Shown: in pieces, positions 22,573 through 30,419 of the stretch | How positions within the stretch are numbered: position 1 is the stretch's first letter | Layout: every line of letters starts with the position of its first letter | NCBI RefSeq assembly: GCF_020906515.1 | Contig: NC_085853.1 | Coordinates: forward strand, 1,922,001-1,986,000 | Reading direction: 5' to 3' | Origin: Vanrija pseudolonga | Taxonomy: Eukaryota; Basidiomycota; Tremellomycetes; Trichosporonales; Trichosporonaceae | DNA length: 64,000 bases | Notes under the pieces: model-generated | Told to the model about the DNA's origin: nothing | Database searches by the model: none | The model's input: only the letters and a program-made list of their open reading frames with translations | Program-made: the position numbers and the translations under genes

Positions 22573-24288
22573 TTACGTGATGTCGTTACTCCCCGCGGGA
22601 GACACGCTCTCCTCTGTATGACCTGTCTCATCTTGACTCATATCGCGGTGTTCGGTTGGGTCGTGGCTGACCCCACCAACTTGAGAGTGTGGGCCAAGGG
22701 AGGGGATTGCTGACGTGGAGTCGTCCTCGGTGTCGTCAAGCGTTATCGGCGCCTGCAGTACCGATTCGAGTTCCTCTACAGAGCATTGGAATCCAGACAT
22801 TTCGGTCGAAGGAGGTCTGCCTAGCGCACTGAGGCGTTGTTCCTCGACACCATCGATGTCCTTAAATCGGAGGAGGAGCCCGTCGGTTCGAATACGCTTC
22901 GGACGTGTCGTCGCCACCATCGATCCCGCATCGCCGCCGGTACTTGCTGACCGCCGCTCGTCTAGCGACTTTAGGAACGACCACGCTCCGGTACGATTAA
23001 GGATCCCAACTCCTTTTGAAACACATGTTTTGATTGACGGGGGAATGGAGGAGGGGTCCAACTCAGCGAGTGGAGTCCGTTCCTCGCCAGGCTCGGGCTT
23101 CACGAGACAGTTGGCAAACATCCGAGCCGCCCTCTGCTCCCTGTTCTGCGTGTCCCTCGTCGCCTTGCGGTTAAGTTGGTCGAACAGCTCCATGTCTGTG
23201 AGGGAGCCGAGGAGCCCGCGGAGTCGCGCCGCGTGTTGGTCGACCTCGGTGCGGCGGAAGTGGATCGAGCGCTGGCCGGGACTGGCGTTGAGGCCCATGG
23301 TACGGAACTCGTCGGCGGCGGGTGGCGGGGTGGCGGGTTGTAACCGAGGCCTCGGAGATGGGGGCGGAGTGGAGAATCGCTGAGGGTCGGGCTCGGCCTC
23401 GTGCGAGAGCGGCAGTGACACATTGACGTCCGACTCGTCGACCTTGGCCTCGGCGGGCTGTGGAGTCGGGGCGAGTAGGTCCGGGAGGATTGACGCTGTC
23501 CACTCCGCCACGATGTTGTGCGGGAGAAGGCGTTGCGGTACCTCGAGACTAGAGCTTTCGAGCTTGTTGCTTCTCCGAAGCCGCAGAATCCGAGCATCGT
23601 GCGTGTCTTCGTAGTTCTGAATCGAGGCGGTATAGTCGACAAACACTGCGCGACACTCGGCGAGGATTGCACCGCGGTCGTCGTGGCTGCTTATTGGAGG
23701 CTCTACCCACTGCTCCTCGCTCTCGGCCATATCCCCTAAGCCGTCGTCCACCACGTCGGCATCCCACTCTTCCTCGACCTCATCCAACACGCCCTCGATC
23801 TTCCCTCGGCGGTACTCCATATGGGAGATGACACTGCGTCCCGAGCGCTGTGCACCCGTGAAGCCGTCATACGAGCCCCATTTCAGGCGGGAGCCGAGGC
23901 GGTTAGCCATGGCCTTGTCCTTGTGGCCACTAGCCTCGGCGAACAAGGCTTTGAGTGGCATCTTGAAGCGGCGCTCGTTGTTGCGGTGTGTCTCGCGCTT
24001 CGGCTTGGGCGCGTCGTCTGGCTCGTCGCTCGGCTTGCGCTTGTTGCTACGCGGGGGCGGGGGCTGGCCGGGGAGCTGGAAGGCGAGGAGGGGTGCATCA
24101 GCTGAACGATGGCGGGTGCGGAGTGCGGACGGGAGGGGGTACGAGGAAGGCATGGTGGGCAGATAAGGTGTCACGCTCGACATGGTGGCGAGCGCTGGTG
24201 GAGGGGTGGCGACACGCTCGTCTGGTGGTGTTGGCGGCATGTGCTGTATAAGTGATAACGAGTCCATGATTGACCAGTAGAAGGACAT
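22573..24288 (-). CDS. Unknown intronless protein, 571 aa
   Basis: A single uninterrupted frame runs from the ATG at 24288 (MSFYWSIMDSLSLIQHMPPT) to PAGSNDIT at 22573; a start at 24267 (MDSLSLI) is also possible. The N-terminal 100 residues are Pro/Ser-rich with a basic NKRKPSDEPDDAPKPKRE stretch that could be a nuclear signal. Next come a more conserved-looking segment (RRFKMPLKALFAEASGHKDK, LKWGSYDGFTGAQR, KIEGVLDEVEEEWDADV), phospho-site-like Thr-Pro and Ser-Pro motifs, and a helix-rich region (RLRGLLGSLTDMELFDQLN). It is one of two intron-free long genes here. I do not recognise a domain; a nuclear or regulatory role is only a guess from composition. Confidence 0.75.
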   Translation of the reverse strand: MSFYWSIMDSLSLIQHMPPTPPDERVATPPPALATMSSVTPYLPTMPSSYPLPSALRTRHRSADAPLLAFQLPGQPPPPRSNKRKPSDEPDDAPKPKRETHRNNERRFKMPLKALFAEASGHKDKAMANRLGSRLKWGSYDGFTGAQRSGRSVISHMEYRRGKIEGVLDEVEEEWDADVVDDGLGDMAESEEQWVEPPISSHDDRGAILAECRAVFVDYTASIQNYEDTHDARILRLRRSNKLESSSLEVPQRLLPHNIVAEWTASILPDLLAPTPQPAEAKVDESDVNVSLPLSHEAEPDPQRFSTPPPSPRPRLQPATPPPAADEFRTMGLNASPGQRSIHFRRTEVDQHAARLRGLLGSLTDMELFDQLNRKATRDTQNREQRAARMFANCLVKPEPGEERTPLAELDPSSIPPSIKTCVSKGVGILNRTGAWSFLKSLDERRSASTGGDAGSMVATTRPKRIRTDGLLLRFKDIDGVEEQRLSALGRPPSTEMSGFQCSVEELESVLQAPITLDDTEDDSTSAIPSLGPHSQVGGVSHDPTEHRDMSQDETGHTEESVSPAGSNDIT

Positions 24289-24493
24289 CACGACTATGGA
24301 GTGGGAGTGAGGAAGGAAGGGTGCGAATGATGATGATGATGAGACAGTGAAGGGAAATCAATCAGTCAACAAAGTCGGTTGGTGGCGATCACGGCTGGAG
24401 CACAACCCACACCCGAACCCGCGCCTCCATCACTTTGCATACTTTGTTCTTTGTTCAATCATCACTCAACGGTAGTACACGTATGCCTGGTGT

Positions 24494-24624
24494 CTAGCAC
24501 TTGCACTCTCCCGGCTTGCACTTGCAGTTCTTGCACGAGCACGAGGTGCACTGGGCGTTGGTGGGGGCAGTCTGGCGCCAATGCCCGCGGTGGTAGGGTG
24601 GAGGCCTACCTGGGTGGCGATCAT
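24494..24624 (-). CDS. Metallothionein-like peptide 1 (7 Cys, 30 aa), CKC-rich
   Basis: Two short exons encode it: MIATQ (24610-24624), a 38-nt intron (24572-24609, GTAGGC to GCCAG), then 25 codons and a stop (24494-24571). Exon 2 reads TAPTNAQ followed by the cysteine block CTSCSCKNCKCKPGECKC. Seven cysteines in 18 residues, arranged as CxC and CxxC with interspersed lysines and no aromatic residues after exon 1, is the signature of a metallothionein. Such peptides bind Cu(I), Zn or Cd through thiolates in the cytosol and buffer or detoxify metal. The lysine-flanked CKC pattern differs from its neighbour and recalls animal-type or cadmium-binding peptides. A 36-nt intron-like sequence lies in the leader at 24644-24679. 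Confidence 0.8.
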
Positions 24625-24643
24625 GTTGTGTGTGTGTGTGTGT
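24625..24643. repeat. (TG)n microsatellite in the leader of metallothionein-like gene 1
   Basis: A short dinucleotide run lies directly before the ATG. On the coding strand it reads as a CACACA-type leader ending CAAC before the start codon. Confidence 0.8.
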
Positions 24644-24679
24644 CTGCAGTTAGCGTCGGTGGGTGGCAAGGCGACTCAC
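24644..24679 (-). other. Probable 5'-UTR intron of metallothionein-like gene 1
   Basis: On the minus strand the 36 nt begin GTGAGTCGCC and end GCTAACTGCAG, a textbook local intron of the commonest size. No ATG is present in the roughly 60 bases upstream of it, so it should lie in the untranslated leader. Confidence 0.6.
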
Positions 24680-25108
24680 TCGTAGGTAGATGGGTGGGAG
24701 TAGTGATGAGAAGCAGGCGGCGTCCTCGGGGCTTTAAGTATCCATCCGCATCTCCTCCCCAACCCAGGATCTAGCGTGCGCACGGCTCGTATCGTACCCG
24801 AGGCTTCGCACCCTCCCGAAGCGCGAGGCCAGAGGGAGGCTCAGTTGCTGGGTGGCAACGATGACAACGAGCGCACAGTAGCTCCGGGGCTTATCGCGAG
24901 CAGTCAAACGCCGCAACTGGTATATCGCTGACGGGCCTGACATTGCACTCTCAGGAGTAGCGCCTCTGATAACTAGCTGCATACTGGCGTCTCTCATAGC
25001 GTAATTCCTCGATAGTTTACCCGAGTCTAGGATACGGGCGATGATGATGTTGTGGGGCAGCCGGCTGGCTAGCCGGGGCGGCCGGGGCGGAGGCGGCCCG
25101 CTGCATCA

Positions 25109-25288
25109 CTACTTGGCGCTGCAGCACGAGCAGCCGGAAGCGCACTTGCAGCCGTCGCCGCCGGTGCAGCCCTGGGCGCAGCCGCAGTCGTCGCCGTCGT
25201 GGGCGGTGATTGGGGCCTGGGGTGGTGTTAGCGCCGTCGCTGGCGGGGTCGGGTCGGGTCGTCGTACGATGACGGTCTTGGTGAACAT
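25109..25288 (-). CDS. Metallothionein-like peptide 2 (8 Cys, 42 aa), Neurospora/Agaricus copper type
   Basis: Exon 1 (25268-25288) encodes MFTKTVI. A 51-nt intron (25217-25267, GTACGA to CCCCAG with GCTAAC) follows, then exon 2 (25109-25216) with 35 codons: APITAHDGDD followed by CGCAQGCTGGDGCKCASG and CSCCSAK. Eight cysteines and the DCGC...CxCxSGCSC arrangement closely follow the small fungal copper metallothioneins known from Neurospora and Agaricus, which bind Cu(I) and are induced by copper. The exon-1/phase-0-intron layout is the same as in the genes on either side. A second intron-like sequence sits in the leader at 25299-25340. Identification from the cysteine spacing is strong; the metal bound is inferred. 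Confidence 0.83.
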   Translation of the reverse strand: MFTKTVIVRRPDPTPPATALTPPQAPITAHDGDDCGCAQGCTGGDGCKCASGCSCCSAK

Positions 25289-25298
25289 TGTGTCGTTG

Positions 25299-25340
25299 CT
25301 GCCGTCAGCTGCGCACGAGGGGGGAAGGGAGAGAGCTCAC
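25299..25340 (-). other. Probable 5'-UTR intron of metallothionein-like gene 2
   Basis: The 42 nt read GTGAGCTCTC...GCTGACGGCAG on the minus strand, with donor, branch site and acceptor as in the coding introns. It lies ten bases before the ATG. Confidence 0.55.
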
Positions 25341-25789
25341 TGGTTGCTTGGGGTGGGTGTTGTTGGTGCGAGTCGTGGGGTGCGGTTTAGCGGCGGTGGG
25401 ATACCTAAGTATACCGCGGGTGCACGACTAGCGGCACTGTTTCGCCTCGAAAGCCGACAGTCCGAAAGCTGTCGTCAGGCTCAAGTCGTCGCGGCGCTGT
25501 CGAGTTGGTTCTCGCTCGTGCCATGGTCACGAGGTCATGATGCAGCCGGCCTGGTCTCCACCGCATCGTGTAGACAAGCTGAACACGAGGCCGCAACGAG
25601 GCCGCCCAACCTTCGGAGTGAGCGATTTAATCATGCCCCTCTGGGCAACGTGCCGGCGATCCCTCTACCCCGACATGACGCATCAGTGGAGTCAGTGGAA
25701 AGCCGACGAGAGGAGTAGTAGGTACATGCTGTCGGAGTACGGGTCGGTCTGGTTGTTGTCGTCGGGATGGTGGAGCGCACGCTCACACC

Positions 25790-25962
25790 CTACTTGGCGT
25801 CGGGCTTCGCAGTGCCGCAGCCGCATCCGCAGCCACCGCAGCCGTCGTCGTCGTCGTCATCATCGCCGTCGGCCGCGTTGACGGGGTAGGCAGGCTTGGG
25901 GGTCTGGTGGCGTCAGTGGGGCCGCGTCCTCAACCTACAGAGTAGTAGAAGGGCGCGAGCAT
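25790..25962 (-). CDS. Metallothionein-like peptide 3 (4 Cys, Asp-rich, 45 aa)
   Basis: Exon 1 (25939-25962) encodes MLAPFYYS. A 35-nt intron (25904-25938, GTAGGT to CACCAG with CTGAC) leads to exon 2 (25790-25903) with 37 codons: TPKPAYPVNAADG, a run of seven aspartates, then GCGGCGCGCGTAKPDAK. The four closely spaced cysteines in a Gly-only context plus the acidic run suggest a metal-binding peptide, though it has fewer cysteines than standard metallothioneins. The gene structure, strand and proximity match the two other members, which argues for common descent with divergence of the metal-binding block. An alternative is a small acidic peptide unrelated to metal. Confidence 0.6.
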
Positions 25963-27292
25963 TGTGCTTGTTGGTGGTTGTGGGGTTGTGGACGCGCAGA
26001 GGCTTGTTTTGTGTCGAACGAAAGGACACACCTCACCGGTCAAAGACGGCCCGTGCACGATGATTCAGCCCGGGGACAGTACCGTCGAGGTCGTCGTCGC
26101 TGTGGCTTCCTCGTCGTCGTCGTCGGTCAGACTCGCAGAAGGAAGGCAGGCGGCTCGGAACTGGTCGTCAATGTCGGTTGCGTGCGAGCACGCACAAGCC
26201 GGTGTGGGGCCCCGCGGAATGGGTTTGTTTGGTTCCAGGCGGTGTGAGTGGGTGCGTTTTGGGTTGAGTCGGCGGTGGGCGTGTGGGCAGTGAGTTGTGC
26301 ATGGCGAGTTGAGACAGCCGCAAGAGGGGCGAAGGGTAGGACACGTCGAGCACTTCCTACGTGTCCTGGTAGCCAGTCACAGCGATTGCGGTCGCGTATG
26401 GCTTGCGCCAGCCCACAGCGTCGAGGGCGTGGCGGCGTCGTCGCGGGCCGTGATGGACGCTGGGTGCTCGTGACGATGACGCCCTCGCACTCTCGGCAGC
26501 GACGGCGATGCTCATCCGTCCATTCGTGTTTGATCAGAGATCTGAGAGGCCGGCCAGATTGACAGTGCTTTCCGTCGTTCGTCACATTGGACGCCCTATT
26601 ACACCGGGCGCCGCCAGCAGGCGAGACAGACGCGCATGACGGACGAGGAGAAGAGATTGACCAAGCGGAGGGCCAACAGGCCGGGACGCTGACGTCTATC
26701 TGCGCCTCGCCGCTGCTTCCCAATCAGCCGTGCCGATGAGATGAGTGTTGAGTGAGACAGATGTCAGTGGGTGTTGAATCAACGCGTCCGCCCTGAGGGC
26801 GCAGCATGTGTTGTGCTCGGCACTCAGCGTCGCCGTACGCCCCGGCGGCTGCGCAGCAGGTCACACGTCGGCATCCCTGGGGGCACAGCTTGCAGCCAGA
26901 TCTTGGGCAGCGACGGCGCGCACGACGCGCACAACACGCCCAATCCGATCCGACGCGCCGACGCCCTCTGCACCTCGGGCCTCGGCCAGGCCGGCCCACA
27001 CGCCGCCGCCACACGCACCGACTCGCCAGTGCCAGTCGAGCAGTCGCGCCAGTCGAGCGTGGTCGACTTGCCCACCCAGGCCACCCATGTCACCCACCGG
27101 CCACGGCTCACACCAACAATCCACTCACCCGCCGCCTTCCCTTGCACTTTATAACTCGCCCTGTCTTCCTTTTCTCTCTCCTCAACCAACTCTCTCTCTT
27201 CTCAACCCACGCTCTCTCTCCTCCATCCCCCCTCTCTGCTAGACGCAGCCCTTACAGTCCAACGACACCCACCTACTACCCCCACACACAAA
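25963..27292. other. Divergent intergenic region between the Cys-peptide cluster and the secreted barrel gene
   Basis: This 1.33-kb gap lies between the minus-strand gene starting at 25962 and the plus-strand gene at 27293. Long open frames on the minus strand (about 26127-26723) lack an ATG start, splice signals and codon bias, and look accidental. The right end is a strongly pyrimidine-rich leader (27160-27240) downstream of a TATA box. Confidence 0.55.
27148..27154 (+). promoter_or_regulatory. TATA box of the 27293 gene
   Basis: TTTATAA lies 139 bp upstream of the ATG. It is followed by a long CT-rich leader, as is typical of highly expressed basidiomycete secreted-protein genes. Confidence 0.5.
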
Positions 27293-28000
27293 ATGAAGCC
27301 CACTACCTCTGTCCTGGCGTCCCTCTCCCTCCTCGCCCTCGCGGCCCTTGCGCCCGCCGCGCCGGTTCACCACGGCGTCGTCAAGCGCTGGTGGGGCCAG
27401 AACCTGGGCTACGATGCCATCGCGTCTGCCGGCGCCGACGACGGTGGCAGCGACGTCGGTTACTCCGACACGAGCGCCTCCGCTAGTGACTACGACGTCG
27501 TGACCGTCTCCTTCACTGCTGGCAGCGAAGCTAGCTCGAGCTCCGCCCCCGCGATCCCGCTCCCGTCCGCCGGTGACCTCGTCGCTGCGCCTGCCCCTGC
27601 TCCCTCGCCGTCGGCTTCGGCTGCCGTCAACGCCAGCGCTGGAGGCCACCCCACCCCTGTCGGCGAGACGTACACTGGCACGGCGACGTTCTACGATGTC
27701 TCGAACCCGTCCGACAATGGCGGCGCGGCAGCTGGCTCGGTCGCGTGCTCGGGCCACCTCTACTCGGACGGCGACAGCATTGTCGCGGTCAACATCCCGC
27801 AGTTTGCCGGCTCGTGCGGCCGCACCGTCTTCCTCATCGACACCGAGACGGGCAACACGGCCACGGCGACCGCCGTCGACGAGTGCGCGTCATGCCCCTC
27901 CGCTGGCGACCTCGACCTCGTCACCAACCTGTGGAGCCAGCTCCACAACGGTAACACGGACGCCGGCGTCTTCAAGCTCCAGTGGTACTTCACCTCGTAA
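27293..28000 (+). CDS. Secreted double-psi beta-barrel (RlpA-like) protein A, 235 aa
   Basis: This intronless gene starts at MKPTTSVLASLSLLALAALA, a clear signal peptide. A Kex2-type KR dipeptide at residues 30-31 (HHGVVKRWW) suggests a short propeptide. Residues of about 40-120 are Ser/Ala/Pro-rich. The C-terminal 115 residues form a DPBB domain: TGTATFYDVSN, AGSVACSGHLYS, FAGSCGRTVFLID, NTATATAVDECASC and VFKLQWYF. This family includes fungal papain-inhibitor and expansin-like proteins; several are wall-associated or effector-like, and no enzymatic activity can be assumed. It is a paralogue of the convergent gene at 29560-30249: the conserved NTATATAVDEC and LWxQLHNG blocks align well. Confidence 0.88.
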   Translation: MKPTTSVLASLSLLALAALAPAAPVHHGVVKRWWGQNLGYDAIASAGADDGGSDVGYSDTSASASDYDVVTVSFTAGSEASSSSAPAIPLPSAGDLVAAPAPAPSPSASAAVNASAGGHPTPVGETYTGTATFYDVSNPSDNGGAAAGSVACSGHLYSDGDSIVAVNIPQFAGSCGRTVFLIDTETGNTATATAVDECASCPSAGDLDLVTNLWSQLHNGNTDAGVFKLQWYFTS

Positions 28001-29559
28001 GGTGCGCAAGCTGGCCTCGCGGCCGCTCGAACGCCCGACCCGCAAGGGCGTGCCTACGCGCCTACGCCCTACGCCCTTTCCCTCCACCTACACAACGCCC
28101 CGACACGAACTCTCCCGCATGAACACTCACCAAGAACACTCAACACACCGGTTCCCTATCCGGCCTTGCTCTCGACGAGCGAGGCGGCGAAACGTTCAAC
28201 ACTCTCCGAGTGCCGGCGCAGGCGGCACTGGCTGGCACCTGCCCGTTGATCGATGCATTCTGTGATTGTTATGTCTGGATCGCTAAAGGAGGTCAGAGGT
28301 GTCTGGAGCGGCAGAGTGGCGTCAGAAGCATGAGTGAGCGTGACGGCGTCAGTGCAGAGTCACCCTCGCCGATCGCGATCGCCGACAGCAGTCAATGCGG
28401 CGGTCGTCACGGCCTCACCTCGCCAAGAGCAGTCAGTGCGGCTGTAGTCAAGCAAGTGCTTCGCGCACTGTAGCTAGGTACGCACAGCTGTCCAGTCAGT
28501 GCAGACATACATGAGTTATGACGCATGACCGCCCGGCCGACCCCCCACCGTCCGCCCACCCGTGCCAGGAGGCTGGGAACGAGGCCCGCGGGATCAGCAG
28601 GCACGTACATGACCTCGGAAGGACATTACACTGCTGCTGCGGCGGACATTACACTGCGCAAGCCGTGCAACCCGCTGCGCGCAAACTCAAGTCTGCGGAC
28701 GGACGGACGAAGCGAGGCACCACCCCCCGCGATGCACCCCGAAAACAGCGCTGCGTGTTCCTCGCTCATTCGCGAGTGTCGCCAAACGCCACACTCGACC
28801 GCGACCGCGGTTACTGTCGGGGGTGTGAGTCAGCGACGGCACGGCACACGGCACGCCGACGTCAGGCGCTTGTGCTTGTTTGTTTGGCGAGTCCTCTTTT
28901 CCTTGACATGCACCAGCAGGCCAGACGCGTGTTGCGCATCGCATGCAGGCGCAGGTGCGTCATGGATGGTCTGGACTCTGCGCTGAAACGCGCTTGCACT
29001 TCCCTTCTCGGAAGTATTTCGAGGGTTGTGGATGTTTGCGCCGCGTGTCGATTGGGTGGAGTATGCAGAATAGAGTTTTGCGAGATTTCGGCTCAGGGAG
29101 AGTAGTGGTGCACGCTTGACGCGCACCCCAGATCGTATGGATCATGTCGTCCCCTAGTTGGAAACGCACGGCACGGGGGTTTGCCTTTTGTCGAGGGAGA
29201 CGACGACGAGGGGAGGGCCAACCCACAGGCAGGAGGAGGGGGGGGGGGGAGGGGCTTTGGCATCAGAGCGAGGGGGTACGACGTGATCCGAGTAAGTTGC
29301 CCCTTGACGCGGCGGTCCAAACAGCTCCGTGGCGGCGCGCCCAACAATCACTGTGGCAACGGTGCATCAAGCTACAATGCCAGTTGACAGACGAATCCAG
29401 TCGAATGCCAACAAAGCGAGAGTACAATAGTGGTGATGTTTGTAGAGAGAGAGCGTGACGACCATCACAAGCACACTCTTCAAGAGCGTGTCGCGTCGCG
29501 TCGTCACCCGGTCGTCACGCCTCACAGAGGCGCGCTAGCCGCCGCGATCAATCCCAGAT
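28001..29559. other. Convergent 3' intergenic region between the two barrel paralogues
   Basis: This 1.56-kb region has no supportable gene. A 47-codon frame with ATG at 28963 is cysteine-containing but has no codon bias. A run of consecutive Gs lies near 29238-29250. Confidence 0.5.
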
Positions 29560-30249
29560 CTACTGGAACGACCAGGTGGCGGTGAAGATACCGTCCTCGG
29601 TGTGGCCGTTGTGGAGCTGCTGCCAGAGCGAGGGGGTGAGGTCGATGCCGTTCTTGCCGCACGACGTGCACTCGTCAACAGCGGTGGCAGTGGCAGTGTT
29701 GCCGGTGGTCGTGTCCTTGATGATGACAGTCTTGCCGCACGAGCCGGGGAACTGGGCCGAGTTGATGGCGATGATGGCGTCGCTGTTCGAGTACTTCTGG
29801 CTAGAGCACGCGACCGAGCCGGCAGAGTTGCCCTCGTTCTCGGCGGGGTTGGTGATGTCGTAGAAGGTGGCGTCGCCGGTGAAGGTCTCGCCCGAGGGCT
29901 GGGCACCCGAGTTGGAGCTCTGGGGCTGGGCAGCGAGGTTCTGGCCGGGGGCGGCCGAGCCCGAGTCCTGGCTCTGGTTGGCGGCCGAGTCGGAGCCGGC
30001 GTTGGAGCCAGAGTTGTCCGAGTTGTCCGAGTTGTCCGAGGGCGCGGCGGCGGCAGGGGTGGGCGAGGCGTCCGAGTTGTCGCCGTTGTCGGTGGGCGTG
30101 GCGACCTCGGACGACGAGCGCCAGCCGCCGTGGCGGTGGCCACCGTGGCCGTGGTGCTTGTGGCCGCCGTTGCCGTTCCAGTCGGGCATGGGGGCGGCGA
30201 CGGCGAGCGAGGCGGCAATGGCGAAGAGGGCAAGGGTCTTGGCGAGCAT
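29560..30249 (-). CDS. Secreted double-psi beta-barrel (RlpA-like) protein B with His/Gly-rich N-terminus, 229 aa
   Basis: This intronless gene has the signal peptide MLAKTLALFAIAASLAVAA. The mature start carries a histidine/glycine-rich stretch (GGHKHHGHGGHRHGG) able in principle to bind metal ions. A Ser/Asn/Asp/Gln-rich linker with repeated DNSDNS units follows. The DPBB domain (residues about 120-229) shows TGDATFYDITN, AGSVACSSQKYS, PGSCGKTVIIKDT, NTATATAVDECTSC and GIFTATWSFQ. The start at 30249 is chosen because the signal peptide begins there; an open stretch upstream is the leader. Its convergent paralogue lacks the His-rich block. A TATA box and a GA-repeat leader precede the gene. 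Confidence 0.88.
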   Translation of the reverse strand: MLAKTLALFAIAASLAVAAPMPDWNGNGGHKHHGHGGHRHGGWRSSSEVATPTDNGDNSDASPTPAAAAPSDNSDNSDNSGSNAGSDSAANQSQDSGSAAPGQNLAAQPQSSNSGAQPSGETFTGDATFYDITNPAENEGNSAGSVACSSQKYSNSDAIIAINSAQFPGSCGKTVIIKDTTTGNTATATAVDECTSCGKNGIDLTPSLWQQLHNGHTEDGIFTATWSFQ

Positions 30250-30340
30250 TTTGGTGATGCGTGTGATGTGGTGGGTTGTGCTGATGCAAAGAGCGAGTGA
30301 AGTACAAGGGACTGGTCCAGCCAGGTGTTGTTTAACAAGT

Positions 30341-30357
30341 AGAGAGAGAGAGAGAGA
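30341..30357. repeat. (AG)n run in the leader of barrel protein B
   Basis: About eight AG dinucleotides; on the transcribed strand they form a CT-rich 5' leader. Confidence 0.7.
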
Positions 30358-30412
30358 TGAAGATGAGATGGGGAGCAAGGAGCGTCGGTTGGGTTGTGCT
30401 TGTTTTATACGT

Positions 30413-30419
30413 GTCGGGG
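30413..30419 (-). promoter_or_regulatory. TATA box of the 29560-30249 gene
   Basis: The minus strand reads GTATAAAACA about 165 bp upstream of the ATG at 30249. The placement is similar to that in the paralogue. Confidence 0.5.

Noticed and set aside
23100-23672. Long frame antisense to the intronless 22573-24288 gene
   Set aside because: It is a shadow of a real coding frame; composition (Arg/Pro/Ser) is what GC-rich antisense produces.
24680-25108. GATA-like (TGATAA, CGATAA) sites upstream of metallothionein-like gene 1 as metal-response elements
   Set aside because: Two short matches are expected by chance in this length, and no copper-regulator consensus was evident.
26127-26723. 198-codon open frame on the minus strand upstream of the barrel gene
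   Set aside because: It opens at a TTG with no ATG, has no codon bias or splice partners, and no recognisable protein features; GC-rich DNA yields such frames by chance.
28963-29105. 47-codon cysteine-containing frame (MDGLDSALKRACTS...)
   Set aside because: Its five cysteines are not clustered as in metallothioneins, codon bias is absent and no intron signals flank it.
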